Counted from the stretch's first letter, positions 1 through 9,813 are shown. The stretch is DNA of 64,000 bases from Planctomycetota bacterium (GCA_020849795.1 JADZFR010000004.1:1-64000); one strand, 5' to 3'. The notes: generated by a model not told the origin, from the sequence alone. Program-made: numbers and translations.

Positions 1-354
1 GACCTGTTCGTCAGCGTGCACGCCAACATTGCCCCGAACAGCGACGCAGTCACCGGCTTTGAGGTTTTCTACAAGGGCGGCGCGCAGCAGTCGGCGCGGC
101 TTGCCAACGCGATTGTCAGTGCCATGGATGACGCGACCGACAGCCCCAACCGCGGCGCCAAGGTCGACCCGCGCGGCCTGCGTGTGCTCGAAAAGACCAA
201 GATGCCGGCGGTGCTGGTTGAGCTTGGGTTCATGAGCAACCCAGCCGAGGCCCGCCGCCTCGCCACCAAGTCCTACCAGGACAAGATGGCCGACGCCATG
301 TTTGCCGGAATCACCGAGTATTGCACCAAGGGCAAAGCCACCGTCAGCAAGTAA
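1..354 (+). CDS. N-acetylmuramoyl-L-alanine amidase (Amidase_3), 3' part
   Basis: This is the C-terminal part of a zinc-dependent peptidoglycan amidase that cleaves the bond between MurNAc and L-Ala of the stem peptide. The gene runs off the left edge. The first codons read DLFVSVHAN, the classic Amidase_3 strand carrying a zinc-binding His. Further on, VELGFMSNPAEA carries the catalytic Glu. The visible 117 residues end a few residues after the fold, so no SPOR or LysM domain follows. A strong intrinsic terminator lies just downstream. The N-terminal half, including any signal peptide, is outside the window, so the AmiA/B/C subtype cannot be assigned. Confidence 0.9.
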   Translation, partial: DLFVSVHANIAPNSDAVTGFEVFYKGGAQQSARLANAIVSAMDDATDSPNRGAKVDPRGLRVLEKTKMPAVLVELGFMSNPAEARRLATKSYQDKMADAMFAGITEYCTKGKATVSK

Positions 355-362
355 CCGCCGAA

Positions 363-2852
363 TCACCTGCGAACAGCCGCGGCTTTGACCGCGGCTGTGT
401 TTTTCTGTGCACGCCGGTCATTGCGTTTCCATTCGGCGAGTATGTCTTTGGCGATCTCGGTCGCCATCGCATCGGGGTCTGTCGTCGTCCAGAGTTCGCG
501 CGCGCGGGACATTGCCCACGACATTGAGTTCGCAAGTTGGCCCCCGGCAAATGCGTTCACGGTCGACTCCACCGCGAGCGGATCGACCGCGAACGTGATG
601 CGCACGGTGAGAAGCTTCCCGCTCTCCCATGAAGTGAGAGTGAACTCGTGTGAGAACTCTCCGGTAAACGTCTTGCTGCCCATGGCGCGTGTGAGGAGGA
701 AACGTGCTACCGGGTCGGCGGCTTCCATGCCTTCGGGCATCGCGGCACGGTAAATTTCCCTGACCATGGCGGACTCTTCTTTGGCGGGTATCGACGCGGA
801 ACCTTCTGCCGTTATCCGCGCGTGACGGGCGGCCCACTCACGTACGATGCCATTGGCGGCAGCCGACGCTGTCGGCTCACGCAAAAGTTGAACCTGCTTG
901 ACGCTGCGGCGCTGGTACACGGACAGCCTGAGGTGGCAATGCACGCGCACAGGAAAGCTCCCTTCAAGCTCGAAACCGTGCTTCGTCATGGTTGCCAAGG
1001 TCAGGTCGAACGGCTCGGACACCCAGGTGACGTCGTCCTGGTTGAGGGGCAGCCGAATGAGCTTCAGTTCTTCCAATTCGCGGCGTCGCTGCTCGGCCCG
1101 CAGTTCGGCTTGTCGATCCAGTTCGGCTGCGATTTCGTTTTCTTCCTGTTCTGTGTCGAATGCCCATGTGGCCACCGCGATCAATCCCGCCAACAGCACG
1201 AGCAGCCCCGCGGCGGCGGCACCCACCCACCAGCGCTTGCGAATCAGGCGCGTCACGGACTTCGGATAGCGCAGGCCGACGCCGGCGCGTGCGCCGTCCA
1301 CCAGCGCGTGGTACTCGTGGCCCCGCCAGGTCAGCACCACGAAGTACAGCGGCAGCAGCAAGTAGCGGCAGTTGGCTCCCGTGACAAATGCAAGCCCCAA
1401 GCCGGTGTTGGGGCGCGCCAGGGCGTTGGCGTGCTCCAGTTTCGCGAGCTCGGTAGTCAATGCGGGACTCCGCGCCAAAGTGTAGGCGTGCTCCAGCTTC
1501 GCGCGCTCCGTAAACAAGGCATGCCGCAGCGCGTCGGCGGGCTGAATTGTGAAGCGCTCGCAAGCGACGGCCGCCATCTGCTCGCGGGTGAACGGCGGTG
1601 CGTTGCGCGTCTCCAGGGGCTCAATGGCTCGCAACTCGGCAGGCAGGCGGTGCAGCACCTGCGCGCTGGCGCAGACGGCCATGCCCTCGGCGATCACCAG
1701 GGACTTATCGGCGATGATGTTGAAGGCCCAGAACGGTACATATCGCGCTTCGACGGCCTTGACTTGCAGTTCGCGCTCGAAGGCGGCATCCACGTCAGGG
1801 CGCGTCTTCAGCCAGTTGCGCAGCAACTTGACTGCCCCGTCGGCGTCACAGGCAAAGCGCGGCATGCCATGCGGCTCGAAGGCATCGTCGAACTGTTCGT
1901 CCTGCGCAAACGCCTCGCTGCTGCAATAGGCGCAGCGCACGGTCATCTGCTCCGTCGTGGTCATCACACCCGCGCCGCACTCGTTGCATTGGAAGCTTCG
2001 GCAGCCCTGCAACTCCTTGAGCTCATCGCGGGCGGCAGAAACGGCGACATCCAGATCGACGACGCCAACATGCCGGCGGGCGGGTGCTGCGAGTTCGCGT
2101 TCGTGCTTGCAGTAACCGCAAACGAGTTTGTTCACGCCGCCCTCGCGAATGCGCTGTGTCATGCCGCCGCCGCACTGTTCACACTCGAACAGTTCAGCGG
2201 CCAGTTCCATTTCTTCGTGCTGCGCATCCACGATGGGGTTTTGGGGCCCGGCCGGGATCGGGGAAAGTTTCGGCAGCCGTTTGCGGCGGCGAGCGGGCAC
2301 CCCCGGCTGTACGCGACGGCTCCGGCGCTGAAGGCAGTCCTGACGGTGGGCCTCAAGCGAGTTGTTTACAGCGCCAAGTGCCTCTTGGGCGACAAAGGCC
2401 GGCCCGAATTCGCCCAGGGTGGTCATCACGTCCGTGACAAGCGCGCTGATCGTGTCTTCCTGCCACGCGAGTTCGCGCCAGGTCTGGGCATTCTGCCGGT
2501 CCGTGTCCATGCGTGCGCGTATGGCGTCGATCGATTTGCGCAAGTCCAGCACGCGGGTCAGAAGCGCACGCCAGGCTTCGCCGTAGGCTTCAACCAGCGC
2601 CTTTGCCGGCGGCAAGCCCAGTATCCGGCCGGCACGGCGCACCGTGTGGACAGACAACCCCGACAGCTCCAAAGCCAGCAAACGTAACTCGCGCAGCGGC
2701 GCCATCGCGGCCAGTCGGCTGGCCGAATCGTGTTGGCCGGCGGAATATTCGAGAAACCACTGATCGGGGCGCAACGCGGTGACCTTCGCGCCGATCTGGC
2801 GGACGCGCGAAAGGTGCGTGGTGAGGACCAACTCTTCGACGCTGCTTGGCAC
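363..2852 (-). CDS. Membrane protein with two cytoplasmic zinc ribbons
   Basis: I do not recognise this family. The protein of about 829 residues has a helical N-terminal half. Two zinc-ribbon-like clusters follow: CEQCGGGM with a later CGYC, and CNECGAGV with a later CAYC. There is one clear transmembrane helix (WWVGAAAAGLLVLLAGLIA) and then a charged helix (EQEENEIAAELDRQAELR). The C-terminal domain has no motif I can name. The GTG at 2852 is chosen because GGAGGG lies about 14 nt upstream; an upstream GTG at 2909 would add 19 residues that look like non-coding translation. Its end is convergent with the amidase and holds that gene's terminator. Paired CxxC ribbons followed by a membrane helix suggest a membrane-bound scaffold or sensor, but this is a guess. 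Confidence 0.7.
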   Translation of the reverse strand: MPSSVEELVLTTHLSRVRQIGAKVTALRPDQWFLEYSAGQHDSASRLAAMAPLRELRLLALELSGLSVHTVRRAGRILGLPPAKALVEAYGEAWRALLTRVLDLRKSIDAIRARMDTDRQNAQTWRELAWQEDTISALVTDVMTTLGEFGPAFVAQEALGAVNNSLEAHRQDCLQRRSRRVQPGVPARRRKRLPKLSPIPAGPQNPIVDAQHEEMELAAELFECEQCGGGMTQRIREGGVNKLVCGYCKHERELAAPARRHVGVVDLDVAVSAARDELKELQGCRSFQCNECGAGVMTTTEQMTVRCAYCSSEAFAQDEQFDDAFEPHGMPRFACDADGAVKLLRNWLKTRPDVDAAFERELQVKAVEARYVPFWAFNIIADKSLVIAEGMAVCASAQVLHRLPAELRAIEPLETRNAPPFTREQMAAVACERFTIQPADALRHALFTERAKLEHAYTLARSPALTTELAKLEHANALARPNTGLGLAFVTGANCRYLLLPLYFVVLTWRGHEYHALVDGARAGVGLRYPKSVTRLIRKRWWVGAAAAGLLVLLAGLIAVATWAFDTEQEENEIAAELDRQAELRAEQRRRELEELKLIRLPLNQDDVTWVSEPFDLTLATMTKHGFELEGSFPVRVHCHLRLSVYQRRSVKQVQLLREPTASAAANGIVREWAARHARITAEGSASIPAKEESAMVREIYRAAMPEGMEAADPVARFLLTRAMGSKTFTGEFSHEFTLTSWESGKLLTVRITFAVDPLAVESTVNAFAGGQLANSMSWAMSRARELWTTTDPDAMATEIAKDILAEWKRNDRRAQKNTAAVKAAAVRR
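373..405 (+). terminator. Rho-independent terminator of the amidase gene
   Basis: There is a perfect 10-bp stem, ACAGCCGCGG pairing with CCGCGGCTGT, around the 6-nt loop CTTTGA. It is followed by a GTTTTT tract on the plus strand. It starts 19 nt after the amidase stop and lies inside the last codons of the convergent minus-strand gene that ends at 363. Confidence 0.85.
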
Positions 2853-2950
2853 GGGCCGGCATTCTGCCCTCCGGGGGCAACTGCCGCGAGGCCGCAGGGC
2901 AAAATACACGCGATGCTGAGCCCGTTACGATTATGAAACTGCGGCAAAGT

Positions 2951-3025
2951 TCAACCGGCCATCAGGATCACGAAGGCGGTCATCCCCACCAGCAGCAGAA
3001 TCAGTGCAATCGTCTCGCTGATCAT
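2951..3025 (-). CDS. Possible 24-residue single-span membrane peptide
   Basis: This small ORF encodes MISETIALILLLVGMTAFVI plus four residues (LMAG), which is essentially one transmembrane helix with a short acidic N-terminus. An AAAGGA Shine-Dalgarno sequence lies 7 nt upstream of the ATG at 3025, which is stronger than for many large genes here. It sits between the zinc-ribbon gene (same strand, about 100 nt downstream) and the divergent HTH regulator. It could be a small regulatory subunit of a membrane complex. It could also be a chance ORF; the support is the ribosome site and the composition only. Confidence 0.45.
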   Translation of the reverse strand: MISETIALILLLVGMTAFVILMAG

Positions 3026-3069
3026 GTCGTCGTCCTTTCGGCCCCTGCGTGTCGGCATTCACAGGAGTA

Positions 3070-3088
3070 CACCGCGAGTACAGCGGTG
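3070..3088. promoter_or_regulatory. Inverted repeat upstream of the first HTH gene
   Basis: CACCGC and GCGGTG form perfect 6-bp arms around a 7-nt spacer, 54 nt before the TTG start at 3142. The same stretch also holds an 11-bp near-direct repeat (GAGTACACCGC / GAGTACAGCGG). The position suits an operator, perhaps autoregulatory; this is inference. Confidence 0.4.
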
Positions 3089-3141
3089 CGCAATCGACAG
3101 TCGCAGCAGCGGTTTTAGAATTGAAACCGGAGGGTACCCGG

Positions 3142-4605
3142 TTGCAAAAACAGAACGACCTGCGGCAGCGCCTGCGGCGCCTTGCCGACCGCTTTTCACA
3201 GGCAGAGCTTGCACGCCGCACCGGTGTCAGCAAAGCCAACGTGCATCGCTACCTGCGTGCCGGGCGCGTGCCCGCCGAGTTTCTGCAGGCCCTGGTTGCG
3301 CAGCTTCACGTGCGGCCTGACTGGCTGCTGGAGGGCCGCGGCGCCATGCTGCGCAGCGAAGTCAGCGACCATGCCGCGGACGAATCAGCGAAGCTGCTGG
3401 AGCTGGTGGTGAACCTGAACGCCGTGAGCCATGAACGCTTGGGCGCATTGTCCCAGGACAGCACGCGGCAGGTGCGCGAACTGGCCGACGCGCTGGCCCG
3501 CAACGAAGAGCTGCGCGCCCGCTTGAACCAGCGCGTCACCCCCGCCTTCAGCAAGCTCATCCGCCGCCAGCAGCAGCACCTGAACGCCGCCGAGTATGAG
3601 CAAGCCGACGAACTCGCGCCGGCGCTGGCCCAACTGGTGCGCCTGTGCGACCACACAGAACTGCGCGTGCGGCATGACATGCTGGACGCCGTGCGCCTGT
3701 GGTGGAAAGGAGACCTGCACCGACAGTCCGAGTTGCACCGCAGGGTGCTGGGGCAGCTGATGGCGGCCGGCAAACTGCGCGACCGCCAGTTTCTGCGCGT
3801 GACCTATAACCTCTGCGCGGGGCTGTACGCCGCCGGCAGACTGGCCGAGGCTGCGCGCATCGCCGATGCCGTGCAGATGCTGGCCTGCCCTGCCGAGGCC
3901 GAGTGGGACGAAGACCTGCTGATTCGCATGCCGCGCGCGATCTTTGATGCTGCCGAGGGTCGCATCGCGTCAGCGATGCCCGCATTCATACTGGTCGATG
4001 CCGGGGTCAGCGCCGCGTTGCGGCCCTTTGCGCGCGATGCCGTGCTGCACGCATGCTACCAGGCAGGCTTGCGCGACTTCGCCGAAGTGCTGTCGCAATG
4101 GTCCCGCGGCAGGGGCAACGATGCCATGCTGCTGCTGCTTGCACTGTGGGAGGATACCCTGCCGGCCTTGGCCGACGCCCTCAGGTTGTGCTCGCCGGAT
4201 CAGCCGCCCGTCGTGGCTGCCATGCAGGAAGCTGCACAGGCCATCGCGGCGGGCACTCTGCCGCCGGACATCGAGGACGAAACATTACGCGGGATTGAGC
4301 GAGCGATTCTTCGCGCCGAGGCCGCCCGCCGCCGGCAGCGCAAGGATGCCACACGCCTCTGGAAACAAGCCCAGGCAAGCATCGCACGCCAATCCGACAT
4401 CACGCCGCCGCTGCTGCTGCTGGCCATGCACCACCGGCACGCGCTGGAACTTGGTGCAGCTCGTACTGGCGACGCTGCGCAGCATCAGGCAGTAAGGGCG
4501 ATGCGTGCCTGGCTGGCGCAAGGCAACGGCGCGCTGCGCAAGGTATGCGAGGCGCACGGGATTGGAGTGGTGACAGCGGCGGCCAAAACAGCGGCCAATC
4601 CATGA
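3142..4605 (+). CDS. HTH (Xre-like) regulator with long helical C-terminal domain
   Basis: The N-terminal 60 or so residues form a helix-turn-helix (FSQAELARRTGVSKANVHRY) followed by the PDWLLEGRGAML segment typical of CI/Xre-type DNA-binding domains. The remaining 420 or so residues are almost all helical, rich in Ala, Leu, Arg and Glu, and look like degenerate TPR-type repeats. I chose the TTG at 3142 because a GGAGGG sits 7 nt upstream; an upstream GTG at 3049 would add 31 unlikely residues. The gene is paralogous over its length to 41742-43265: both show the same order of HTH, WLL-G-G hinge, a LGAL segment and an RLCD motif. It is probably a repressor or activator that senses something through the helical domain. 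The ligand is unknown. Confidence 0.8.
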   Translation: MQKQNDLRQRLRRLADRFSQAELARRTGVSKANVHRYLRAGRVPAEFLQALVAQLHVRPDWLLEGRGAMLRSEVSDHAADESAKLLELVVNLNAVSHERLGALSQDSTRQVRELADALARNEELRARLNQRVTPAFSKLIRRQQQHLNAAEYEQADELAPALAQLVRLCDHTELRVRHDMLDAVRLWWKGDLHRQSELHRRVLGQLMAAGKLRDRQFLRVTYNLCAGLYAAGRLAEAARIADAVQMLACPAEAEWDEDLLIRMPRAIFDAAEGRIASAMPAFILVDAGVSAALRPFARDAVLHACYQAGLRDFAEVLSQWSRGRGNDAMLLLLALWEDTLPALADALRLCSPDQPPVVAAMQEAAQAIAAGTLPPDIEDETLRGIERAILRAEAARRRQRKDATRLWKQAQASIARQSDITPPLLLLAMHHRHALELGAARTGDAAQHQAVRAMRAWLAQGNGALRKVCEAHGIGVVTAAAKTAANP

Positions 4606-4728
4606 ATTCGTTCCGGGGTCGCAATGGTCAGCCGTGGCTCGCCGCAATCCTTGTGGCGCTAATATGTTACAGCCGCTGCTGTCGCGCGAGTCAATGCCAG
4701 ATCCAGGTAACTGACACTCATAAACAGA

Positions 4729-4756
4729 CTGGCAGTGTCGCGTGGCCCGTTATAGT
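4729..4756 (+). promoter_or_regulatory. Candidate ssb promoter
   Basis: A -35-like CTGGCA (4729-4734), a 16-nt spacer and a -10 TATAGT (4751-4756) lie about 80 nt before the ssb start. A short inverted repeat (GACACT / AGTGTC, 4713-4739) overlaps the -35. No LexA-type box was recognised. Confidence 0.4.
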
Positions 4757-4834
4757 TCATGGCGGGCGCTGGGAGCGTCCGAGGGATCCGGGACCTTGCA
4801 TGTTTCATTGAACCCGACCGGAGGGAGAACAGTC

Positions 4835-5362
4835 ATGGCAAGCTTCAACAAAGTCATCATCATGGGCAACCTGACCCGCACGCCCGAACTGCGCAGCACG
4901 CCCGGCGGCGCCCAGCTTTGCGACCTGACGCTGGCAGTCAACGAGAGTTTCAAAGACAAGTCCGGCAACATGCAGGAATCCACCCACTTCATTGAAGTGA
5001 CGTTCTGGGGCAAGCAAGCCGAGACCATCTGCCGTTGGAAGAAGCAGGGCGACCCGCTGCTGGTTGAGGGCTCGCTCAAGCAGGACAAGTGGGTCGACAA
5101 GGAAACCGGCAAGAACCGCAGCAAGCTGAAAGTCCACGGCGTAAGCTGCACCTTCCTCAATCGCGGCCAGGGCGGCGGCGAAGGCGGCGGCGGCAACCGC
5201 AACCAGGGCGGCGGCAACCGCGGCAACCAGGGCCGTCCGCAGGCCGCGGGCCAGGGCAACCAGGCTCAGGAGCCGCAGGGCAGCGGTGACGACTATGACG
5301 GCGGTTACGACGGCTATGCCACAAGCCTGCCGGGCAACAGTGGCGAAGAGCCGCCGTTCTAA
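4835..5362 (+). CDS. ssb: Single-stranded DNA-binding protein SSB
   Basis: SSB coats single-stranded DNA in replication, repair and recombination. Residues 1-110 are a standard OB-fold: MASFNKVIIMGNLTRTPEL at the start, then the ESTHFIEVTFWGKQAE strand and LLVEGSLKQDKW. A Gly/Asn/Gln-rich disordered linker follows (GGG-N-RNQGGGN repeats). The tip is GEEPPF, a variant of the DDDIPF peptide that recruits partner proteins. At 175 residues the length is normal. A GGAGGGAGA ribosome site 6-14 nt upstream decides the start. The next gene follows after 8 nt and may be co-transcribed. Confidence 0.96.
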   Translation: MASFNKVIIMGNLTRTPELRSTPGGAQLCDLTLAVNESFKDKSGNMQESTHFIEVTFWGKQAETICRWKKQGDPLLVEGSLKQDKWVDKETGKNRSKLKVHGVSCTFLNRGQGGGEGGGGNRNQGGGNRGNQGRPQAAGQGNQAQEPQGSGDDYDGGYDGYATSLPGNSGEEPPF

Positions 5363-5370
5363 ACCATCCT

Positions 5371-5652
5371 ATGCCCGTCTACGTCATCACGATCGAGTAC
5401 ACCAAGCCGATGCCCGAGGTCGAAGCCGCGACAGCCGGGCATCGCGCCTATTTGAAAGAGTTGTTTGAACAGGGCCGCATCATCGCCAGCGGGCCCTTTG
5501 TGCCGCGCACGGGCGGCATGCTGCTGCTGCGCGCCGCCGATGCCGCCGAAGTGACGGCTGTGATTGAAGCCGACCCGTTTCACCGGCAACAGGTCGCCCG
5601 CTACGACGTACGCGAGTGGTCGCCGACGTTCGGTGCAGAACGGCTGGGGTAG
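5371..5652 (+). CDS. YciI-family protein
   Basis: A 93-residue alpha-beta ferredoxin-like protein of the YciI family. It has the N-terminal strand MPVYVITIEYTKP, the conserved His in AGHRAYLKELFEQG, then IIASGPFVPRTGG and an ADPFHRQQVARYDV segment with the second conserved His and Asp-Pro. Members are small dimeric proteins of mostly unknown function, some thought to have hydrolase or lyase activity. It starts 8 nt after ssb and probably shares its transcript; no functional link is evident. Confidence 0.85.
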   Translation: MPVYVITIEYTKPMPEVEAATAGHRAYLKELFEQGRIIASGPFVPRTGGMLLLRAADAAEVTAVIEADPFHRQQVARYDVREWSPTFGAERLG

Positions 5653-5699
5653 GCCGCCGGTGTTCAGCGCCGGCCGCGCGTGGTTGAATCGCCGCCCGC

Positions 5700-6269
5700 A
5701 TGCTGTTGCTGATCGACAATTACGATTCGTTCACGTTCAACCTCGCCCACTACTTCTCAGAGCTTGGCGAGGACGTGCGTGTCATTCGCAACGACGCAGC
5801 CACATTGGACGAGCTGGCTGCCCTGAACCCGGCGCGAATCTGCATCTCTCCCGGGCCCGGTCGGCCTGCGGGTTCGGGCGTGACACCGGCGCTGTTCGCG
5901 CGCTTCAAGGTGCCGATCCTTGGCGTGTGTCTTGGCATGCAGGCGCTGGCCGAGCATTTTGGCGCGCGGCTTGTGCATGCGCCGACACTGATGCACGGCA
6001 AGACCAGCCTGATCGCGCATGGGGGCGCGGGCATGTTCCATGGCTTGCCATCGCCGTTTGCAGCGTGCCGCTATCACAGTTTGTGTGTGGACCCGTCAAG
6101 CGTGCCGACGTGCCTTGAGGTCACGGCCCGCAGCGACGACGACGTGATTATGGGCCTGCGCCACCGCGAACTGCCGGTAGAGGGCGTGCAGTTTCACCCC
6201 GAGGCCATCCTCACCGAGCACGGCCACACCCTGCTGCGCAACTGGCTGACGGATGCAGGTGCGGCTTAA
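5700..6269 (+). CDS. trpG: Anthranilate/4-amino-4-deoxychorismate synthase glutamine amidotransferase subunit
   Basis: A class I glutamine amidotransferase of 189 residues that releases ammonia from glutamine for a TrpE- or PabB-type partner acting on chorismate. It starts [13 protein letters not shown], the signature of TrpG/PabA. The nucleophile Cys is in GVCLGMQAL and the catalytic His-Glu pair in [16 protein letters not shown] forms the oxyanion region. The partner synthase is not in the window, so TrpG and PabA cannot be separated; one protein may serve both. Its TAA stop lies within a TTAA that is also the stop of pstB on the other strand, so the two genes overlap convergently by 4 nt. 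Confidence 0.92.
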   Translation: MLLLIDNYDSFTFNLAHYFSELGEDVRVIRNDAATLDELAALNPARICISPGPGRPAGSGVTPALFARFKVPILGVCLGMQALAEHFGARLVHAPTLMHGKTSLIAHGGAGMFHGLPSPFAACRYHSLCVDPSSVPTCLEVTARSDDDVIMGLRHRELPVEGVQFHPEAILTEHGHTLLRNWLTDAGAA

Positions 6270-7141
6270 CCGAAGCGGCCGGTGAGGTAGTCTTCGGTCT
6301 GTTTCTTGCGCGGCTTGATGAACATTTCGCTGGTGGCGCCGTACTCGACGATTTCGCCCAGGTACATGAAAGCCGTGAAGTCAGCCACGCGCGCGGCTTG
6401 CTGCATGTTGTGCGTGACGATGATGACCGTGAAGTTCTTGCGCAGGTCCAGGATCAGCTCTTCGATTTTCTGGGTGCTGACCGGGTCGAGCGCGCTGCAG
6501 GGCTCGTCCATGAGCAGGACGTCGGGCTGGTTGGCGATGGCGCGGGCGATGCACAGGCGCTGTTGCTGGCCGCCCGAGAGCATGCTGCCGTTTTCATTCA
6601 TTCGGTTGCTGATCTCGCCCCAGAGGGCCGTGCGCTTGAGGCAGTACTCGACGATCTCATCCAGCTTCTTGCGGTCGCGCTCGCCGGCGATGCGGTTGGC
6701 GTAGATGACGTTCTCGTAGATCGTTTTGGGAAACGGGTTGCTCTTCTGGAACACCATGCCGCAGCGCTTGCGCAGCTCAATCGTGTCCTGGTTGCGGTCA
6801 AAGATGTCGTCGTCGCCCAGGTACACCTTGCCCGTGGTGCGCACGCCATCAATCAGGTCATTCATGCGGTTGATGCTGCGCAGCAGCGTGGACTTGCCGC
6901 AGCCGCTGGGACCGATCAGGGCCGTTACCCGGTTCTTGGGAAAGCGCAGGTCCACGTTCTTGAGTGCATGCGCCTTGCCGTACCACAGGTTGAAGTTTTC
7001 CACACGCACCGCAGGCTCAAGGGCAAGCGGATCTTCCGACTCGCCGAAGCTGCTGGTGTCCGTCGTGATCGTCGGCGTGGTGCGCGTTGAGACGGTGCGT
7101 TTCAGTTCTTCGGTGCTCATGACCGCCTGTTCCCGGGGCAT
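6266..7141 (-). CDS. pstB: Phosphate ABC transporter ATP-binding protein PstB
   Basis: The ATPase of the high-affinity phosphate importer. The nucleotide-binding domain is complete: Walker [11 protein letters not shown]-loop [11 protein letters not shown], signature LSGGQQQR, Walker [13 protein letters not shown] and the switch His in [11 protein letters not shown]. About 45 extra residues, Ser/Thr-rich, precede the domain. The start at 7141 has AGGGAAGG just upstream; an in-frame ATG at 7120 is the alternative. It is last in a minus-strand pstSCAB operon, 32 nt after pstA. No phoU follows, which is unusual for a pst operon. Confidence 0.97.
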   Translation of the reverse strand: MPREQAVMSTEELKRTVSTRTTPTITTDTSSFGESEDPLALEPAVRVENFNLWYGKAHALKNVDLRFPKNRVTALIGPSGCGKSTLLRSINRMNDLIDGVRTTGKVYLGDDDIFDRNQDTIELRKRCGMVFQKSNPFPKTIYENVIYANRIAGERDRKKLDEIVEYCLKRTALWGEISNRMNENGSMLSGGQQQRLCIARAIANQPDVLLMDEPCSALDPVSTQKIEELILDLRKNFTVIIVTHNMQQAARVADFTAFMYLGEIVEYGATSEMFIKPRKKQTEDYLTGRFG

Positions 7142-7173
7142 GACCTTCCCTTTTCGACAGTAGCAGTTTCCGC

Positions 7174-9813
7174 CTAGACGTGGCTGGTTGCCAGCTTCTT
7201 TCGCAGCTTGTTGCGTAAAGATATTGCAAAGATGTTCAGCGCGGCGACCAGTGCAATCAGCACCAGCGACGTCGCGAATACCAGCGGCTTGGTGTTGTCC
7301 ACGTTCGGGCTCTGGAAGCCCACGTCGTACACGTGAAAGCCCAGGTGCATGAATTTGCGCTCAAGGTGCACAAAGGGCGGAATGCTGTCGGCGGGCGGGT
7401 AGGGCGCGTACTTCACGGCACCCACCAGCATCAACGGCGCGACTTCACCGGCGCCGCGCGCCATGGCCAGAATCGTGCCCGTCAGCACGCCGGGCATCGC
7501 CTGCGGCAGGATCACGCGCCAGATTGTCTGGAACTTGCTGGCCCCGCACGCCAGGCTGGCTTCGCGCTGGCTGGAGGGCACCGCGGAAAGCGACTCTTCG
7601 GTAGACACGATCACGACCGGCACGGTCAGCAGCGCCAGCGTCAACGCCGCCCACATCACGCCGCCGCCGCCGAACATGGGTGCCGGCTGCAACTCTGGAA
7701 ACAACAGGTCGTCGATGCTGCCGCCGACCATCACGCAGAAGAAGCCCAGGCCGAAAATGCCGAACACGATACTCGGCACGCCGGCCAGGTTGTTGACCGA
7801 GATGCGGACGGCGCTGACCAGGGTGCCCTGCTTGGCGTACTCTCGCAGGTAAAGCGCCGAAATGACGCCAAACGGCACGACGACCACGCACATCAGCAGC
7901 GTCATCACCAGCGTCCCGAGGATCACGGGCCAGATGCCGCCCTCGGTGTTGGATTCACGCGGGTCGTCACTCAGGTACTCCCAGACGCGGCTGGCATACA
8001 CGCCCAGTTTGCCGAACAAGCCGAGTTCGTTGGGCCGAAAGGCGCGCACCACTTCAGCCAGCGGCAGCGTCGCCACGCGGCCGTCACTGGTCATGAAGTC
8101 GTAGGTCGCCAGTTCCTCAAGATGGCGAAGGCGCACCACCTCGTGCCGCAGCTTGCTGAAGTCCTGTGCCTGGACCGTGGCGCGCTTCAGCGTCAGTTCG
8201 CGGGCGTCACGAAGCGCGTCAAGCTCGGCCGGGGCGGGCGACAGCGCGTCGGCTGCCTTGATCCAGTCCTTCAGCATGGGCTCAAGCGCGGTCAGCCATT
8301 GGTCGCTGAGGGCCTGAAAGTCTTCGGGCGAGACGGCGGGGTCCGGCAGCGGCTCTTGCGACTGCCACTGGGCGTACACGTCAACCAGTTGCTCCATCCA
8401 TGCCGCGACGATGTGGGAGTCGCGATGGTCGTAGCGCACTTGCTTGACGGCGTCTTCGAGGTCTTTGAGTTCGAAGTTTACGCGGCCGATGTCGTACTTT
8501 TCGAGATCGTAGCGCTTGAGATACTCGCTGCGCATGCGCGACTGTTCGCGCTGAAACACATCCCAGACTTGCTCGCGCCCGTCGCGCTCCACATCAGCCA
8601 GCACTTCGCCGTCTACGGTCACACGTGTCACAAAGCCGGCCAGCACGCCCTTCTCCAGGCGTTCAATCAGGATGGCATGGGGCAGCGCAACTCGCTCAAG
8701 CACCACTTCGTTGTAGGTGCTGAAGCGGTGGTGCTTCATGGCCTCGTTGTCGGGCAGCTCGGTGCGCACCCAGCGAAAGTATGCGCCGTCGCCATACAGC
8801 GTCTCACCCTGGTTGCCCTGGCGCACGAGGATCTCGGTGGGCGTTTCATCCAATTGGTATGGCTTGACGGGCGTGCCGTCAGCGTTGGGCGGCAATTCAC
8901 GGATGTCCATGGCCCGTTCACCGCGCGGTGTGCCCACGAGAACCTTGTGGTCACGCCAGCGATCGTCGCCGGTCAACTGCTCGATCGGCACGCGCTTGCC
9001 TGCCTCGTCGAAATGGCGCCACGGCGACGGAAAGTTCGCCGGCTCGGCCAGGTAGCGCGCAGCCGTGACCGGCTTGCCCGCCTCATCCTGCACAACCTGG
9101 CCGTTGCCATGGTCGAGCAGCCAGTTCGCGCCGCTGAACAACCCGGGATGCTCGCGATAGTCTGCAATTGTGGCCGGGCGCGGCGGGTCAAAGTCGAAGG
9201 GTACGGCATGTCCCGAGAGGTCGCGCCACTGCACTTTGACCAGCAACATGTCGGCCTGTTCGGGCATCCACAGTTCGCCGCGGCGGCTGTCTACCACGAA
9301 CAGCCGCGACTCAAAGTCCGAATTGCCGCGCTCTTTGATGGGCCGGTACTCTTCTGGGTCGGCCATGAACTGCTGCGGCGAAACTTCGCGACCCTGGCGG
9401 TCGAGCACCAGTTGCTCGCGCGCATTGCGCAGTCGCCACTGCCTGCCGGCATAGCGGTCGAACAGGTCCTGGCGCGCGCGAAAGTCGGCCATGGTCACGC
9501 GCTGACTGCCGGCCCGCTCGGCGGACGACGCGCCGTCCACCTGGCGCCAGGCAAGGTCGGCGCCGGGCAGCAAGAGTTGTTTGTCGTCGCGGCTGATCCA
9601 TACCGGCCCATGCTGCTCGTGGCGCAACAGGTAGCGCGCCTCGCCCATGACAAACGCGTCGATGTCGTGGGGCCAGAAGGCAACGGTGCCCTCGACAATG
9701 ATCAGTGCCAGCATGCCGACGATCATCACGACGCCGGTGGCCACGGCGCCGCCGCTGAGCCAGACCCACGGCTCACCTTTCACGCGCCTGCGAGGTTGTG
9801 TTTTCCTGGGCAT
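7174..9813 (-). CDS. pstA: Oversized phosphate ABC transporter permease PstA
   Basis: A permease subunit of the phosphate importer with 879 residues, against about 290 for classical PstA. One membrane helix lies near residues 15-45. Some 570 residues that should face the periplasm follow, including a charged coiled-coil-like stretch around residues 410-470. The ordinary permease domain starts near residue 622 and carries the EAA-type loop ([20 protein letters not shown]) that docks PstB. The ATG at 9813 overlaps the pstC stop (TGATG), so translation is probably coupled; a GTG one codon earlier is also possible. Long PstA/PstC forms are known in some other bacteria. The role of the extra domain is unknown. 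Confidence 0.92.
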   Translation of the reverse strand: MPRKTQPRRRVKGEPWVWLSGGAVATGVVMIVGMLALIIVEGTVAFWPHDIDAFVMGEARYLLRHEQHGPVWISRDDKQLLLPGADLAWRQVDGASSAERAGSQRVTMADFRARQDLFDRYAGRQWRLRNAREQLVLDRQGREVSPQQFMADPEEYRPIKERGNSDFESRLFVVDSRRGELWMPEQADMLLVKVQWRDLSGHAVPFDFDPPRPATIADYREHPGLFSGANWLLDHGNGQVVQDEAGKPVTAARYLAEPANFPSPWRHFDEAGKRVPIEQLTGDDRWRDHKVLVGTPRGERAMDIRELPPNADGTPVKPYQLDETPTEILVRQGNQGETLYGDGAYFRWVRTELPDNEAMKHHRFSTYNEVVLERVALPHAILIERLEKGVLAGFVTRVTVDGEVLADVERDGREQVWDVFQREQSRMRSEYLKRYDLEKYDIGRVNFELKDLEDAVKQVRYDHRDSHIVAAWMEQLVDVYAQWQSQEPLPDPAVSPEDFQALSDQWLTALEPMLKDWIKAADALSPAPAELDALRDARELTLKRATVQAQDFSKLRHEVVRLRHLEELATYDFMTSDGRVATLPLAEVVRAFRPNELGLFGKLGVYASRVWEYLSDDPRESNTEGGIWPVILGTLVMTLLMCVVVVPFGVISALYLREYAKQGTLVSAVRISVNNLAGVPSIVFGIFGLGFFCVMVGGSIDDLLFPELQPAPMFGGGGVMWAALTLALLTVPVVIVSTEESLSAVPSSQREASLACGASKFQTIWRVILPQAMPGVLTGTILAMARGAGEVAPLMLVGAVKYAPYPPADSIPPFVHLERKFMHLGFHVYDVGFQSPNVDNTKPLVFATSLVLIALVAALNIFAISLRNKLRKKLATSHV

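Noticed and set aside
822-2687. Long open frame opposite the zinc-ribbon gene (plus strand, 621 codons)
   Set aside because: It is antisense to a gene with clear CxxC motifs and a membrane helix, and its translation has no motif. Long antisense frames are expected at this GC content.
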